NCBI GenBank assembly: GCA_963778845.1
Contig: CAVZVW010000009.1
Span: 1,674,001 to 1,738,000 of the forward strand
Length of the DNA: 64,000 nt
DNA from: CAVZVW01 sp963778845
GTDB lineage: Bacteria > Actinomycetota > Actinomycetes > Actinomycetales > Kineosporiaceae
Reading direction: 5' to 3'
How positions within the stretch are numbered: position 1 is the first letter of the stretch; the number at the start of each line of letters is the position of its first letter. The position numbers and the translations under genes are program-made. Shown here piece after piece: positions 8,344 through 17,684 of the stretch. The notes beneath the pieces were generated by a model, which saw only the letters and a program-made list of their open reading frames with translations, searched no databases and was not told the DNA's origin.

Positions 8344-9525
8344 TCAGTCGAACCACGGGTCGAGGGCATGCAGCGGGAATACCGCCCGGCGCGTGGCCAT
8401 GACGGCCCGGTCGACGGCGTCGTCGGAGTCGGGTCCGGACCGCCATGAGCGCCAGGTGGCGGGGGCGCCGTCCGTCATCCTCTGCGGTGACTGTCGGCCG
8501 AAGCGTTCGAGCACGTAGGCTCGCCAGTCCGCGGGAACCTCTGTGTGCGGGTCGACCGGACGGTGGGCTGCGATGCCCACGAGGTGGGCCCATGCCCGCG
8601 GGACGACGTCGACCACCTCGTAGCCACCGCCGCCGACCGCCACCCAGCGCCCTCCGCACAGCTCATGGGACAGGTCGTGGAGCGCGGAGTAGCTGCACCG
8701 CTGGGCATCCAGGGACAGCGCCATGTGTGCCAGCGGGTCGAGGGCGTGGGAGTCGCAGCCGTGCTGCGTGACCAGCACCTCAGGGTGCCACGCGCGCAGC
8801 AGAGGGGGCACGATCGCGTCGAACCCGCGCAGCCACGCGGCATCACCGGTGCCGGGTGGGAACGCCACGTTGACGGCGTCACCGGGTGCCGATGCTCCGC
8901 CGATCTCGTTGGCGAACCCGGTGCCCGGGAAGAGCACGCGCCCGGTCTCGTGCAGCGACACGGTCAGCACCCGCGGGTCGTCCCAGAAAAGGCGCTCCAC
9001 ACCGTCGCCGTGGTGGACGTCGACGTCCACGTAGGCCACCCGGGAGGCGCCCGCGTCCAGCAGGGCCACGACCGCCACGGCGATGTCGTTGTAGACGCAG
9101 AACCCGCTGGCCTTGGCCCGCATCGCATGGTGGAGACCGCCGGCGAAGTTGACCCCGTGCAGCGCCTCGCCACCCCACACGGCCAGCGCGACGTCGCGAG
9201 TGCCGGCTGCGATGCGGGCCGCGGCCTCGTGCATCCCCGAGAAGGCCGGGACGTCGTCCGTGCCCAGCCCGTACTCCCCCGCCGCGGTGAGCGGGTGTGC
9301 GGAGGCGTGGCGCACGGCCGCGATGTAGTCGGGGGCGTGGACGGTGGCCAGGACGTCGTCCGTCGCGGGCTCCACCGGCACGACGCGGACGTCGGCGTGG
9401 TGCAGCAGACCGAGGTCGCGTACGAGGCGCGCTGCCAGCTCCAGGCGCAGTGGCGACATCGGATGGCCGGGGCCGAAGTCGTAACCGAGGAACGCCTCGT
9501 CCCATGCCAGCCGCAGCGTCTCCAC
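8344..9525 (-). CDS. acuC: Histone-deacetylase-superfamily protein, acetoin utilization type (AcuC)
   Basis: The 393-residue protein is a zinc-dependent deacylase of the HDAC fold. It has the paired catalytic histidines in GGLHHAM, zinc-site residues in YVDVDVHHGDGVE, and the later Asp in QHGCDSHALDPLAHM. AcuC-type enzymes deacetylate acetyl-CoA synthetase in Bacillus; the target here is not known. I start at the GTG at 9525 (VETLRLAWDEAF), where family homology begins; upstream frame is unlike any protein. Divergent from trkA. Confidence 0.9.
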   Translation of the reverse strand: METLRLAWDEAFLGYDFGPGHPMSPLRLELAARLVRDLGLLHHADVRVVPVEPATDDVLATVHAPDYIAAVRHASAHPLTAAGEYGLGTDDVPAFSGMHEAAARIAAGTRDVALAVWGGEALHGVNFAGGLHHAMRAKASGFCVYNDIAVAVVALLDAGASRVAYVDVDVHHGDGVERLFWDDPRVLTVSLHETGRVLFPGTGFANEIGGASAPGDAVNVAFPPGTGDAAWLRGFDAIVPPLLRAWHPEVLVTQHGCDSHALDPLAHMALSLDAQRCSYSALHDLSHELCGGRWVAVGGGGYEVVDVVPRAWAHLVGIAAHRPVDPHTEVPADWRAYVLERFGRQSPQRMTDGAPATWRSWRSGPDSDDAVDRAVMATRRAVFPLHALDPWFD

Positions 9526-9682
9526 GGGGTCACGGTACCCACGCCCGCGCCGTCCACCTGGTCGGGCAGGATGGACGCCGCCCGGCGGTGTCGCCGAGCA
9601 TGGGGGTCGACGCGAGCAGGCGACATCCCGCACGCGGGTCTCGAAGCGGGCGCGCGGGTGTCGGAGCAGAGGGGAGCCGGCC

Positions 9683-10354
9683 GTGGTCGGCAACAAGGGC
9701 GGGCATGACGGCGGCATCCTGGTCTGCGGTCTCGGCCGGTTCGGGGCCGCGACGGCGAACGCGCTTGCCCGGCTGGGGCACGAGATCCTCGCGATCGACC
9801 GCGACCCGCACCTGGTGCAGGAGTGGTCCGGCCGGCTCGCCCACGTCGTCGAGGCCGACAGCACCAACATGGACGCACTCGAGCAGCTGGGGTGCGCGCA
9901 GTTCCGGATCGCTGTGGTCGGTATCGGCGGCTCGGTGGAGGCCAGCGTGCTGACCTGCGCCAACCTCGTCGACCTCCGGCTGCCCCAGATCTGGGCCAAG
10001 GCGCTGTCCCTGCCCCACGGCAAGATCCTCGAGCGGATCGGCGTGCACCATGTTGTCTACCCCGAGACCGACGCCGGTGAGCGCGTCGCCCACCTCGTGA
10101 CGGGCAAGCTCATGGACTACATCGAGTTCGACGACGGCTTCGCCATCGTGAAGATGCGCCCGCCCAAGGAGGCGCAAGGGTTCACCCTGGCCGAGTCCCG
10201 GGTTCGGGAGAAGTACGGGGTGACCGTGGTCGGGGTCAAGTCACCGGGCAAGGACTTCACCTACGCCGTGCCGCAGACCCGGGTCAGCGCACACGACCTG
10301 CTCATCGTCAGTGGGCACAACGAGCTGATCGAGCGGTTCGCCGCCCGCCCGTGA
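9683..10354 (+). CDS. trkA: TrkA/KtrA-type regulatory subunit of potassium uptake
   Basis: The 223-residue cytosolic protein has an RCK_N Rossmann domain with the nucleotide loop VCGLGRFG and acidic IDRD, then an RCK_C domain (about residues 145-220). Such proteins gate the membrane subunit in response to ATP/ADP or NAD(H). The GTG start is preceded by GGGGAG. The following trkH start overlaps its stop (GTGA), so the two subunits are made together. Confidence 0.92.
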   Translation: MVGNKGGHDGGILVCGLGRFGAATANALARLGHEILAIDRDPHLVQEWSGRLAHVVEADSTNMDALEQLGCAQFRIAVVGIGGSVEASVLTCANLVDLRLPQIWAKALSLPHGKILERIGVHHVVYPETDAGERVAHLVTGKLMDYIEFDDGFAIVKMRPPKEAQGFTLAESRVREKYGVTVVGVKSPGKDFTYAVPQTRVSAHDLLIVSGHNELIERFAARP

Positions 10355-11778
10355 CGACCGACAACGAGGGCGGCCGGGACGGCGCGCCGCCGCCCGAGCG
10401 CCTCGGCCTCGCCTTCCGTCGGCGCCGCACGCATCGCACCTGGCGGGCGACGGCCAGCCCGTTGCGCACCCCGGCCGAGATCGTGGCGCTGGCCTACCTC
10501 GCGGCTGTCGCAACCGGGACGGTGTTGCTGCGGCTGCCGGTGGCCACGACCGCGCACCGGTCACCGCCGATGTCGACGGCGCTGTTCACGGCGACCTCCG
10601 CCGTGAGTGTCACGGGCCTGTCCACCGTGGACACGCAGGCCTACTGGAGCGGTTTCGGGCAGGCGGTGGTCCTCGCCCTGGTCGAGCTCGGCGGCCTCGG
10701 CATCATGGCGTTCGCCTCGCTCATGGGCCTGCTCGTCTCGGGCCGCCTGGGACTGCGCTCACGCCTGCTGGCCCAGGCCGAGACGCGCACGATCGACGTC
10801 GGTACGGTGCGGCAGGTGCTCAGCGGCGTCGTCGGGCTCTGCGTCACGATCCAGGTCGCCGTGTGGGCGGCGCTGACCCTGCGATTCTGGCTCGGCCACG
10901 GCGAGCCCGCCGGGCGGGCGGTCTACCTGGGTCTGTTCCACGCCGTCTCGGCCTTCAACAACGCGGGCTTCACGCTCTGGTCGGACAGCCTGGCCAACTT
11001 CGCGAGCGACCCGTGGCTGCTGCTGCCGATCGTCCTCGCCCTCGTTCTCGGCGGGCTGGGGTACCCGGTCCTCCTGGAGCTGACCCGGGTGCACCAGACG
11101 CGGCTGTGGTCGCTGCACACCCGGCTGACCCTGGTGACCTCGGCGGTCCTCCTGGTCGTCGGGCCGGTGGTGTTCATGCTCTCCGAGTGGCACAACCCGG
11201 GAACGCTGGGCCCCATGCACTGGCCGACCAAGGTGCTCTCGGCCGTCTTCAACGGGATCAGCCCACGCACGGCCGGCTTCTCCACCGTCGACTTCGGCAA
11301 GACCGAGCCCGGCACCCAGCTCAGCACGGAGCTGCTCATGTTCATCGGCGGCGGCAGTGCGGGCACCGCCGGGGGGATCAAGGTGACGACGCTGGCAGTG
11401 CTCGTGCTCGCCGTGGTCACCGAGATCCGTGGCGACCCCGAGGTCGACGTCTTCCGCCGTCGCATCGCCCCCTCGACCGTCCGCCAGGCGATCGCTGTCG
11501 TGATCCTCTCGGCGGTCCTGGTGATCGGGTGCACGTTCGTGCTCCTCGAGATCACCCGCCGACCGCTGGACGACATGCTGTTCGAGACCGTCTCGGCGTT
11601 CTCGAACACGGGCCTGTCCACCGGGGTCACGTCGTCGCTGCCGACGTCGTCCACCTACCTGCTGAGCGCGCTGATGCTCGTGGGCCGGATCGGGCCGATC
11701 ATGGCCGCGACGGCGCTCGCCCTGCGCCAGTCCCGGCGCCGGTACCGGCACCCCGAGGGCCGCCCGCTCGTCGGCTGA
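10351..11778 (+). CDS. trkH: TrkH/KtrB-type potassium transporter membrane subunit
   Basis: The 475-residue polytopic membrane protein has repeated selectivity-loop segments such as ATSAVSVTGLST, AVSAFNNAGFT, ISPRTAGFSTVD and TVSAFSNTGLSTG. These four pseudo-repeats form one pore per subunit. It imports K+ (or Na+-coupled K+), gated by the adjacent TrkA. The start overlaps trkA. The stop lies only 2 bp from that of convergent proC. Confidence 0.94.
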   Translation: MTTDNEGGRDGAPPPERLGLAFRRRRTHRTWRATASPLRTPAEIVALAYLAAVATGTVLLRLPVATTAHRSPPMSTALFTATSAVSVTGLSTVDTQAYWSGFGQAVVLALVELGGLGIMAFASLMGLLVSGRLGLRSRLLAQAETRTIDVGTVRQVLSGVVGLCVTIQVAVWAALTLRFWLGHGEPAGRAVYLGLFHAVSAFNNAGFTLWSDSLANFASDPWLLLPIVLALVLGGLGYPVLLELTRVHQTRLWSLHTRLTLVTSAVLLVVGPVVFMLSEWHNPGTLGPMHWPTKVLSAVFNGISPRTAGFSTVDFGKTEPGTQLSTELLMFIGGGSAGTAGGIKVTTLAVLVLAVVTEIRGDPEVDVFRRRIAPSTVRQAIAVVILSAVLVIGCTFVLLEITRRPLDDMLFETVSAFSNTGLSTGVTSSLPTSSTYLLSALMLVGRIGPIMAATALALRQSRRRYRHPEGRPLVG

Positions 11779-11780
11779 GG

Positions 11781-12590
11781 TCAGGCCGAGCCGCTGGACA
11801 GCTCACGGGAGCGGTCGCGGGCGGCGACCATCGCGGTGAGGAACGCCGCGCGCACCTTGTGGTCGTCGAGCTCTCGCAGGGCCGCCATCGTCGTCCCCGC
11901 CGGGCTGGACACCTGCTCGCGCAGGACGGTCGGGTGCTCGCCGGTCTCCTTGAGCATGGTCGCGGCGCCGTAGAGCGTCTGGACGACGAGCTCGGTGGAC
12001 GTCGCGCGCGGCAGGCCGAGCAGCACCCCGGCCTCGATCATCGCCTCGACGACGTAGAAGATGTACGCCGGCCCGGACCCGCTGATCGCCGTGACCGCGT
12101 CCTGGTGGTACTCCGGCACCTGCACGACCTTCCCGGTGGCGGCGAGCAGGGCCTGTGCGCGGTCGAGGTGCTCGGAGTCGCAGTGGCTGCCCGGTGAGAT
12201 CGCCGCCATCCCCTGGTCGACCAGGGCCGGGGTGTTCGGCATGACCCGCACCACCGCGGTGCCCTCGGGCAGGCGCTCCTCGACGAAGGCCGTCGTGATG
12301 CCGGCGGCGATGCACACGACCAGGGCTCCCGGCCGCACATGCTCGCGGATCTCTTCGAGCAGGCCACCGATGTCCTGGGGCTTCACGACGAGCACCACGG
12401 TGTCCGACCAGGACGCCGCCTCCGCGTTGCTCACGACGCGCACGCCGTACCTCTGGCCCAGCTCCGCGGCCCGGTCCGTCCGACGCTCGGTGATCACCAC
12501 GTCCTGAGCGGTCCAGCCCGCGCGCAGCAGACCGGAGAGCAACGTCTCGCCCATGACCCCCGCGCCGAGGATCGCCACCGCCTCTGCCAT
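11781..12590 (-). CDS. proC: Pyrroline-5-carboxylate reductase
   Basis: Catalyses the last step of proline synthesis, reducing pyrroline-5-carboxylate with NAD(P)H. The 269-residue protein has the Rossmann loop ILGAGVMGE, VVKPQD, the family signature around VMPNTPALVDQGMAAI, and ISGSGPAYIF. The ATG at 12590 is the family start, but the frame is open upstream through the tandem repeats at 12608-12708. It lies next to proline dehydrogenase, the catabolic counterpart, on the same strand. Confidence 0.95.
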   Translation of the reverse strand: MAEAVAILGAGVMGETLLSGLLRAGWTAQDVVITERRTDRAAELGQRYGVRVVSNAEAASWSDTVVLVVKPQDIGGLLEEIREHVRPGALVVCIAAGITTAFVEERLPEGTAVVRVMPNTPALVDQGMAAISPGSHCDSEHLDRAQALLAATGKVVQVPEYHQDAVTAISGSGPAYIFYVVEAMIEAGVLLGLPRATSTELVVQTLYGAATMLKETGEHPTVLREQVSSPAGTTMAALRELDDHKVRAAFLTAMVAARDRSRELSSGSA

Positions 12591-12607
12591 CACACCGTCC
12601 CTGTCGT

Positions 12608-12708
12608 CAGCGGGTGCACCTTCAGCGGGTGCACCCCGGTCGGCCCTGGTCAGCTCCTGGTCAGCCCTGGTCAGCTCGTGGTCAGCACTGGTCAGCCCCT
12701 GGTCAGCA
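12608..12708. repeat. Tandem repeats between proC and proline dehydrogenase
   Basis: Two 15-bp copies of CAGCGGGTGCACC plus two bases (12608-12637) are followed by three 21-bp units starting CTGGTCAGC (12646-12708). Each 21-bp unit is itself a 10+11 bp doublet. The array covers the stop codon of the proline dehydrogenase gene (12692-12694). Read in the proC frame it would encode a seven-residue repeat. Confidence 0.8.
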
Positions 12709-13627
12709 GCGAACGCAGGAAGAACATGCTGTTCGCGGGGCGCTCGGCCATGCGTCGCATCAGGTAGCCGTACCACTGCTGGCCGTAGGGCACGTAGACC
12801 CGCACCGCCTCGCCCTGCTTCGCCAGACGCTTCTGCTCCTCCGGGCGCACACCGTAGAGCATCTGGAACTCGTAGGTGCCCTGGTGACGCTGATGCTGGA
12901 CGGCGAGCGCCCCGGCGATGTCGACCAGGCGCGGGTCGTGGGTGGCGACCATCGGGTAGCCCCGGCCCGCCATGAGGATCTTCAGGCAACGCACGTATGC
13001 GCGGTCGACCTCCGAGCGCGACCCGAACGCGACGGACTCGGGCTCGTCGTAGGCGCCCTTGCACAGCCGCACGCGCGACCCCTCGCCCGCAAGGTCACGG
13101 CAGTCGCCCTCGGTCCTGTGCAGGTAGGACTGCAGGACCGCGCCCACCCAAGGGAAGTCCGCGCGCAGCGTGCGCAGCACGGCCAGGGTCGAGTCGGTGG
13201 TCGTGTGGTCCTCCATGTCGAGGGTGACCGTGGTGCCCGCCTGCGCCGCCGCCACGCAGATCTCCCGGGTGTGGTCGAGGGCGATCTGCTCGCCGTCGGC
13301 GCCGAGGCTCTGGCCGACGGCGGAGAGCTTCACCGAGACCTCGACGCGACCGCCCTCGGTCAGGCCCGCGTCGCCGAGCAGCCCGAGCACCACGACATAG
13401 GCGTCGCGCACGGCGCGAGCGTGCTCGACGTCGGTGGTGTCCTCGCCGAGGTGGTCCAGGGTCGCGAGCCTGCCGTCGGCGAGGAGGCCCGCGCACGCCG
13501 TCACGGCGTCCTGCGCGGCGGCCCCCGGGACGAAACGCCGCACGACGGTGCGCGAGACGGGCGCGTCCTCCACGACCCGGCGCACGCCGGAGCTTCGGGA
13601 CGCCTGCAGCAGGACCTGTCGCAGCAC
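12692..13627 (-). CDS. Proline dehydrogenase
   Basis: The 311-residue FAD-dependent enzyme oxidises proline to pyrroline-5-carboxylate. Signatures are VSVKLSAVGQ, TLDMEDHTTTD, VRLCKGAYDEP, VATHDP, and the C-terminal YVPYGQQWYGYLMRRMAERPAN, which carries substrate-binding arginines. This is the monofunctional actinobacterial form (~310 residues), not the PutA fusion; the partner P5C dehydrogenase is not in the window. The GTG start at 13627 fits the family N-terminus. Confidence 0.95.
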   Translation of the reverse strand: MLRQVLLQASRSSGVRRVVEDAPVSRTVVRRFVPGAAAQDAVTACAGLLADGRLATLDHLGEDTTDVEHARAVRDAYVVVLGLLGDAGLTEGGRVEVSVKLSAVGQSLGADGEQIALDHTREICVAAAQAGTTVTLDMEDHTTTDSTLAVLRTLRADFPWVGAVLQSYLHRTEGDCRDLAGEGSRVRLCKGAYDEPESVAFGSRSEVDRAYVRCLKILMAGRGYPMVATHDPRLVDIAGALAVQHQRHQGTYEFQMLYGVRPEEQKRLAKQGEAVRVYVPYGQQWYGYLMRRMAERPANSMFFLRSLLTRG

Positions 13628-13713
13628 GACGTGACCTCCCCTGTGATCTACCTGCGGGAAGGCTACGCGCCCGCGACCGCCGGGCCGGGACCGGTGGCGG
13701 GTAGGGTGCCGCC

Positions 13714-14541
13714 GTGCCGGACGCAGACGACGTGCCCGCGCCGGGCGGAGCCCCCCCGGGGGGAGCAGCCCTCGCGGCGGCCAAGCGTGCCGCCGAGGCG
13801 GTCCTGTGGGGACGGGTCGCCGTCCAACGGCGGGCCGAGTCGCTGCGCTACCGCACGGGCCACCGCCCCCAGCCCCGGGCCCAGCCGCCCACCGCGGTCC
13901 TGGGCACCCGGGCGCAGTGGGAGGCGGCCGTGCGGGAGTGCCGTCGGCTCCGGCTTCCCCTGCACCACGACCGCCCCAAGAACTGGGACGCCCTCGGGGC
14001 GCTCTCCACGGTGCTCGAGCACGGCGGCGTTCGGGGGTCGGTGCTCGACGCGGGCAGTGCGCGGTACTCCAGCATGCTGCCGTGGCTGCGCCTCTACGGC
14101 TACACCGACCTCGTCGGGATCAACCTCGAGTTCGGCCGTGACGTGCGCCGTGCCGGGGTGCTGTTCCGCTACGGCGACATCACGGCCACCGACTTCCCGG
14201 CGGGCCGCTTCGACGCCGTCACCTGCCTGAGCGTGATCGAGCACGGCGTGCCCACCCTGCCGTTCCTCACCGAGGCCGCCCGGCTGCTGCGGCAGGGCGG
14301 CGTGCTCGTGGTCTCCACCGACTACGCCGCCGAGCCTCCCGACACCAGCCGGCACCGCGCGTACGGCCAGCCCGTGCATATCTTCTCGGCAGGGGAGATC
14401 ACCGAGCTGGTCGACGCGGCAGGTTCGGTCGGCCTGGCGCTGCTCGGCACCCTTGACCTCGACCACGCCGAGACACCCGTGCACTGGGAACGGACAGGCC
14501 TGGACTTCACCTTCATCCGCCTGAGCTTCGTCAAGCGCTGA
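13714..14541 (+). CDS. Class I SAM-dependent methyltransferase
   Basis: A 275-residue protein with a ~75-residue basic, Pro-rich N-terminal region. A Rossmann methyltransferase core follows, with motif I VLDAGSARYSSML, acidic residues at YGDITATDFP, and motif IV VTCLSVIEHG. The substrate cannot be told. A TAGGGT hexamer at 13702-13707 lies 6 nt before the GTG start, which indicates a leaderless transcript. Divergent from proline dehydrogenase. Confidence 0.8.
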   Translation: MPDADDVPAPGGAPPGGAALAAAKRAAEAVLWGRVAVQRRAESLRYRTGHRPQPRAQPPTAVLGTRAQWEAAVRECRRLRLPLHHDRPKNWDALGALSTVLEHGGVRGSVLDAGSARYSSMLPWLRLYGYTDLVGINLEFGRDVRRAGVLFRYGDITATDFPAGRFDAVTCLSVIEHGVPTLPFLTEAARLLRQGGVLVVSTDYAAEPPDTSRHRAYGQPVHIFSAGEITELVDAAGSVGLALLGTLDLDHAETPVHWERTGLDFTFIRLSFVKR

Positions 14542-14589
14542 CCACCTTCTCGACACCTTCTGCCCGCACCACCGCCGCGACTCGGCCGG

Positions 14590-15324
14590 TCAGTCCGTGC
14601 GCCGGCGCAGGGTCGCCGCACCGGCCGTGATGGCCGCGACCACGAAGCCGAGCACGACCGCGACATCGGCGGCGACCGAGGCGCCGCCGTGGGGGTCGAT
14701 GGTGATCGTCCGCATGGCGTCGACCGCGTAGGACAGCGGCAGCAGGTTGGAGACCCAGCGCAGCACATCGGGCAGCTGGTCTCGTGGCATGAGCAGCCCG
14801 CACAGCAGGAACTGGGGCAGGATGAACGCCGGCAGGAACTGCACTGCCTGGAACTCGGTGGCGGCGAAGGCCGAGAGGAACAGCCCGAGCGCGGTCCCGA
14901 GCAGCGCATCGACGACCGCGACCACGATCAGCAGCCACGCCGACCCGGCGACGTTCAGCCCGAGCACCCAGATGGCGAACGAGCCGGCGACCACGGCCTG
15001 GACAGTCGCGAGCAGGCCGAAGGCCACCGCGTAGCCGGCCACGAGGTCGCCCTTGGCCAGCGGCATCGTGAGCAGCCGCTCGAGCGTGCCGGACTGCCGC
15101 TCGCGCAGCGTCGCGATGCTCGTGATGAGGAACATGACCAGGAACGGGAACATGCCCAGCAGCGGTGCACCGATCGTGTCGAACACGGGGGTGCTCGTGT
15201 AGATCCAGGCCAGCAGGCCCATGAGGACGCAGGGAACGACGAGCAGCAGCGCGAGGGTGCGGCGGTCGTGGCGCACCTGCCGCAGCACCCGAGAGGCCGT
15301 GGCCAGTGTCAGTCGCAGGCTCAT
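14590..15324 (-). CDS. ABC-2 type exporter permease
   Basis: The 244-residue membrane protein has six predicted hydrophobic segments and the ABC-2 hallmark between TM2 and TM3 (TLRERQSGTLERLLTMPL). The C-terminal half has LPLSYAVDAMRT. It works with the ATPase encoded just upstream, whose stop overlaps its start as ATGA. The substrate is unknown; the linked TetR suggests drug or metabolite export. Confidence 0.9.
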   Translation of the reverse strand: MSLRLTLATASRVLRQVRHDRRTLALLLVVPCVLMGLLAWIYTSTPVFDTIGAPLLGMFPFLVMFLITSIATLRERQSGTLERLLTMPLAKGDLVAGYAVAFGLLATVQAVVAGSFAIWVLGLNVAGSAWLLIVVAVVDALLGTALGLFLSAFAATEFQAVQFLPAFILPQFLLCGLLMPRDQLPDVLRWVSNLLPLSYAVDAMRTITIDPHGGASVAADVAVVLGFVVAAITAGAATLRRRTD

Positions 15325-16115
15325 GCCGACACCTCCGTCGGGGACGTCGCGGCGGCGCCGCGGGCGTCGGCCTCGGCGTTCGCGCGGTCGACGAGGCTGA
15401 GGAACGCCTGCTCAGGGTCGGGGGCCCCCGTCGCAGCAAGGATGGCGGCGAGCGTGTCGTCGGCCAGCATCGCCCCCGCCCGCATCAGCAGGAGGCGGTC
15501 GCAGCGCACGGCCTCGTCCATCACGTGGCTGGACACGAGCAACGTCACACCGTCCGCCGCGAGGCTGCGGAAGATCGTCCAGAGGTCGCGGCGCAGCACC
15601 GGGTCCAGGCCCACGGTGGGCTCGTCGAGGACGAGCACCTCCGGTCGCCCGACCAGGGCGGCGGCCAGAGACACGCGCGAGAGCTGCCCGCCGGAGGTCG
15701 CGTCGACGCGAGACGTCGCGTGGTCGGCGAGGGAGACCAGGTCGAGCACGCGGGCGACCTCCGCCGGGATGCCCTGGCGGCTCACGCCCATCACGGCGGC
15801 GAAGTACGCCAGGTTCTCCTCGACGGTGAGGTCGCCGTAGACGCTCGGTGCCTGGGTCAGGTAGCCCACCCGAGGTCGCAGGGCAGCACTTCCTGCCGGC
15901 AGGCCGAGCACCTCGACCTCACCGCCGGCGACCGTCTGGACGCCGACGATCGCGCGCATGAGTGTCGACTTGCCGCAGCCACTGGGGCCGAGAAGCCCCA
16001 CCACCTGGCCTCGGGGGACCTCGAGGGTCAGCCCGGGGATGACGGTCCGCCCGCCGCGCACCACCCGCAGACCACGAACGGCGATCGCCGCACCGCCCTG
16101 CTCGTTATTCATCAT
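15321..16115 (-). CDS. ABC exporter ATP-binding protein
   Basis: The 264-residue nucleotide-binding subunit has Walker A GPSGCGKST, Q-loop LTQAPS, a signature motif TSGGQLSR (variant of LSGGQ), Walker B VLVLDEPTVGLD, and H-switch SSHVMDE. A short tail of ~50 residues follows the ATPase core. It starts with two ATG codons at 16115, 6 nt after a TATTTT -10, so the mRNA is probably leaderless. A perfect palindrome covers this start. Confidence 0.93.
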   Translation of the reverse strand: MMNNEQGGAAIAVRGLRVVRGGRTVIPGLTLEVPRGQVVGLLGPSGCGKSTLMRAIVGVQTVAGGEVEVLGLPAGSAALRPRVGYLTQAPSVYGDLTVEENLAYFAAVMGVSRQGIPAEVARVLDLVSLADHATSRVDATSGGQLSRVSLAAALVGRPEVLVLDEPTVGLDPVLRRDLWTIFRSLAADGVTLLVSSHVMDEAVRCDRLLLMRAGAMLADDTLAAILAATGAPDPEQAFLSLVDRANAEADARGAAATSPTEVSA

Positions 16116-16151
16116 GTGATGAAAATATCCCTTCCGTCAGGCCCTACGCAA
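16108..16151 (-). promoter_or_regulatory. Promoter and putative TetR operator at the ABC exporter start
   Basis: TTCATCA-TG-TGATGAA at 16108-16123 is a perfect 7-bp inverted repeat with a 2-bp centre. It spans the start codons of the ATPase gene. On the minus strand the -10 TATTTT is at 16122-16127, with a TTGCGT -35 candidate 18 bp upstream. Operator placement over the transcription start fits repression by the adjacent TetR protein. Confidence 0.65.
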
Positions 16152-16185
16152 GACCCCGCCGGCCGGTCACGCCGGGCATCCCCGC

Positions 16186-16785
16186 TCACGGCGACAGGTA
16201 CCGCTGGATCGTCGGAGCCAGGTGGGGCACGAGCTCCTCGACGTCGGCCGAGGCCAGAGGCTCGAGGAGCACGACATAGCGGGCGAGGGCCACGCCGACC
16301 ATCTGGGAGGCGACCAGACCCGCCCGCAGCTGGGCGTCGTCCAGCTTCAGCGCGGTGGCGATGCGGCCGAACAGCTCTCGTGCGAGGAACTCGCGGATCA
16401 GGGCCGCGCCCTGCGGGCTCGACACCACCGACGCCAGGAGCGCCACGATGCGCTCGCGGCCGGAGGGGGTGTCCCACACCTCGAAGAAGAACCGGACCAG
16501 CCTCTCCCCCACGCCGTCCAGGCCGGGGCCGACGATGAGCGGCACGATGTCCTGCGGTCGCGCCGGGAGCTCCATGGCCGCGACGAACACGTCCTCCTTG
16601 CCGTCGAAGTAGTGGTGCACCAGGCGGGCGTCGACCCCAGCCGCTCGGGCGATCCCGCGCAGAGTCGTCCCGTCGTACCCGCGCACCGCGAACTCCGAGA
16701 GAGCCGCGGAGAGGATCGCCCCTCGCGTGTCCTCCCCGGCCGGGCGACGGCCCCGGCGCCGAGGCACGGTCGGGATGGTCGTCAC
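16186..16785 (-). CDS. TetR-family transcriptional repressor
   Basis: A 199-residue protein. Residues about 18-65 form the TetR helix-turn-helix (AILSAALSEFAVRGYDGTT, then GVDARLVHHYFDGKEDVF). The rest is an all-helical ligand domain of the TetR_C type. The gene lies directly upstream of the ABC exporter on the same strand and probably controls it through the palindrome at 16108-16123. Its GTG start overlaps the upstream TIM-barrel gene stop (GTGA). Confidence 0.92.
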   Translation of the reverse strand: MTTIPTVPRRRGRRPAGEDTRGAILSAALSEFAVRGYDGTTLRGIARAAGVDARLVHHYFDGKEDVFVAAMELPARPQDIVPLIVGPGLDGVGERLVRFFFEVWDTPSGRERIVALLASVVSSPQGAALIREFLARELFGRIATALKLDDAQLRAGLVASQMVGVALARYVVLLEPLASADVEELVPHLAPTIQRYLSP

Positions 16786-17675
16786 GTGCCCACCGACCCG
16801 TGCGCACCGCCCACCGGCCGGCGCGCTCGCCGAACCGCCGGCTCAGCCCTGGCCGCGAGGTGCAGACGGGCGAACGCCAGGGCCTCGGCCAGGTCGGCCT
16901 CACGTTCCTCCGGCGACCGACAGCGCCGGGTGTTGACCTCCGCCACCACGGTGCCCGCCCACCCCAGCTCTGCCAGCCGGCCGAGCACCTCGGCGCACGG
17001 CTGGTTGCCACGACCGGGCACCAGGTGCTCGTCCTTCACGGTGCCGAGGCCGTCCGCCAGGTGCAGGTGCCAGAGCCGGTCGCCGAGGTCGCTCAGCATC
17101 GCCTGCGCGTCGCTGCCTGCGGTCGCGGTGTGCGACAGGTCCAGCGTCACGTGGGCGTAGCCGTGCGGCACCGGGTCCCAGCCCGGCAGGTACGCGAGCA
17201 CCTCGCGCGAGCGCGCGCGCCATGGGTACATGTTCTCCACGGCGAAGGCGATGCCGAACGTGTCCTCGAGCTCGGCGATCCCCTCGACGAAACCGGCGGC
17301 GTACTCCCGCTGCCAGCGAAACGGCGGGTGGACGACGACCGTGGGCGCCCCCAGCGTCAGCGCCAGCTCGGCGGAGCGCTCGAGCTTGGCCCACGGTTCA
17401 CGGCCCCAGACCCGTTGCGTCACAAGCAGGGTCGGCGCGTGCACGGCGAGCACGGGCATGTCGTACTGGGCGGCCAGGGGCAGCAGCGCGTCGGCGTCCT
17501 GGCTCAGGGAGTCGGTCCACACCATGACCTCGACGCCGTCGTAGCCCAACCGCGCAGCCAGCTCGAACGCGGCCACGCAGGTGTCGGGGTAGACAGAGGC
17601 CGAGGACAGGGCGACCCGGGCCGCCGGCACTCGCACCGGCGTCCCGACGGATGGCCTCCCGGGCCGGCCCGACAT
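16782..17675 (-). CDS. Sugar phosphate isomerase/epimerase-like TIM-barrel protein
   Basis: A 297-residue AP-endonuclease-2-like TIM barrel with conserved barrel strands: YDGVEVMVWTDS, VVVHPP, AVENMYPW, TLDLSHTATAG, HLHLADG, VVAEVNTR. Metal-binding Glu, His and Asp residues are in place. The family (Rv0498-like) is conserved between ppx and proC in actinobacteria, but its substrate is unknown. It follows ppx by 9 bp and overlaps tetR, so it is probably co-transcribed. Confidence 0.85.
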   Translation of the reverse strand: MSGRPGRPSVGTPVRVPAARVALSSASVYPDTCVAAFELAARLGYDGVEVMVWTDSLSQDADALLPLAAQYDMPVLAVHAPTLLVTQRVWGREPWAKLERSAELALTLGAPTVVVHPPFRWQREYAAGFVEGIAELEDTFGIAFAVENMYPWRARSREVLAYLPGWDPVPHGYAHVTLDLSHTATAGSDAQAMLSDLGDRLWHLHLADGLGTVKDEHLVPGRGNQPCAEVLGRLAELGWAGTVVAEVNTRRCRSPEEREADLAEALAFARLHLAARAEPAVRRARRPVGGAHGSVGT

Positions 17676-17684
17676 GACCCCAGG

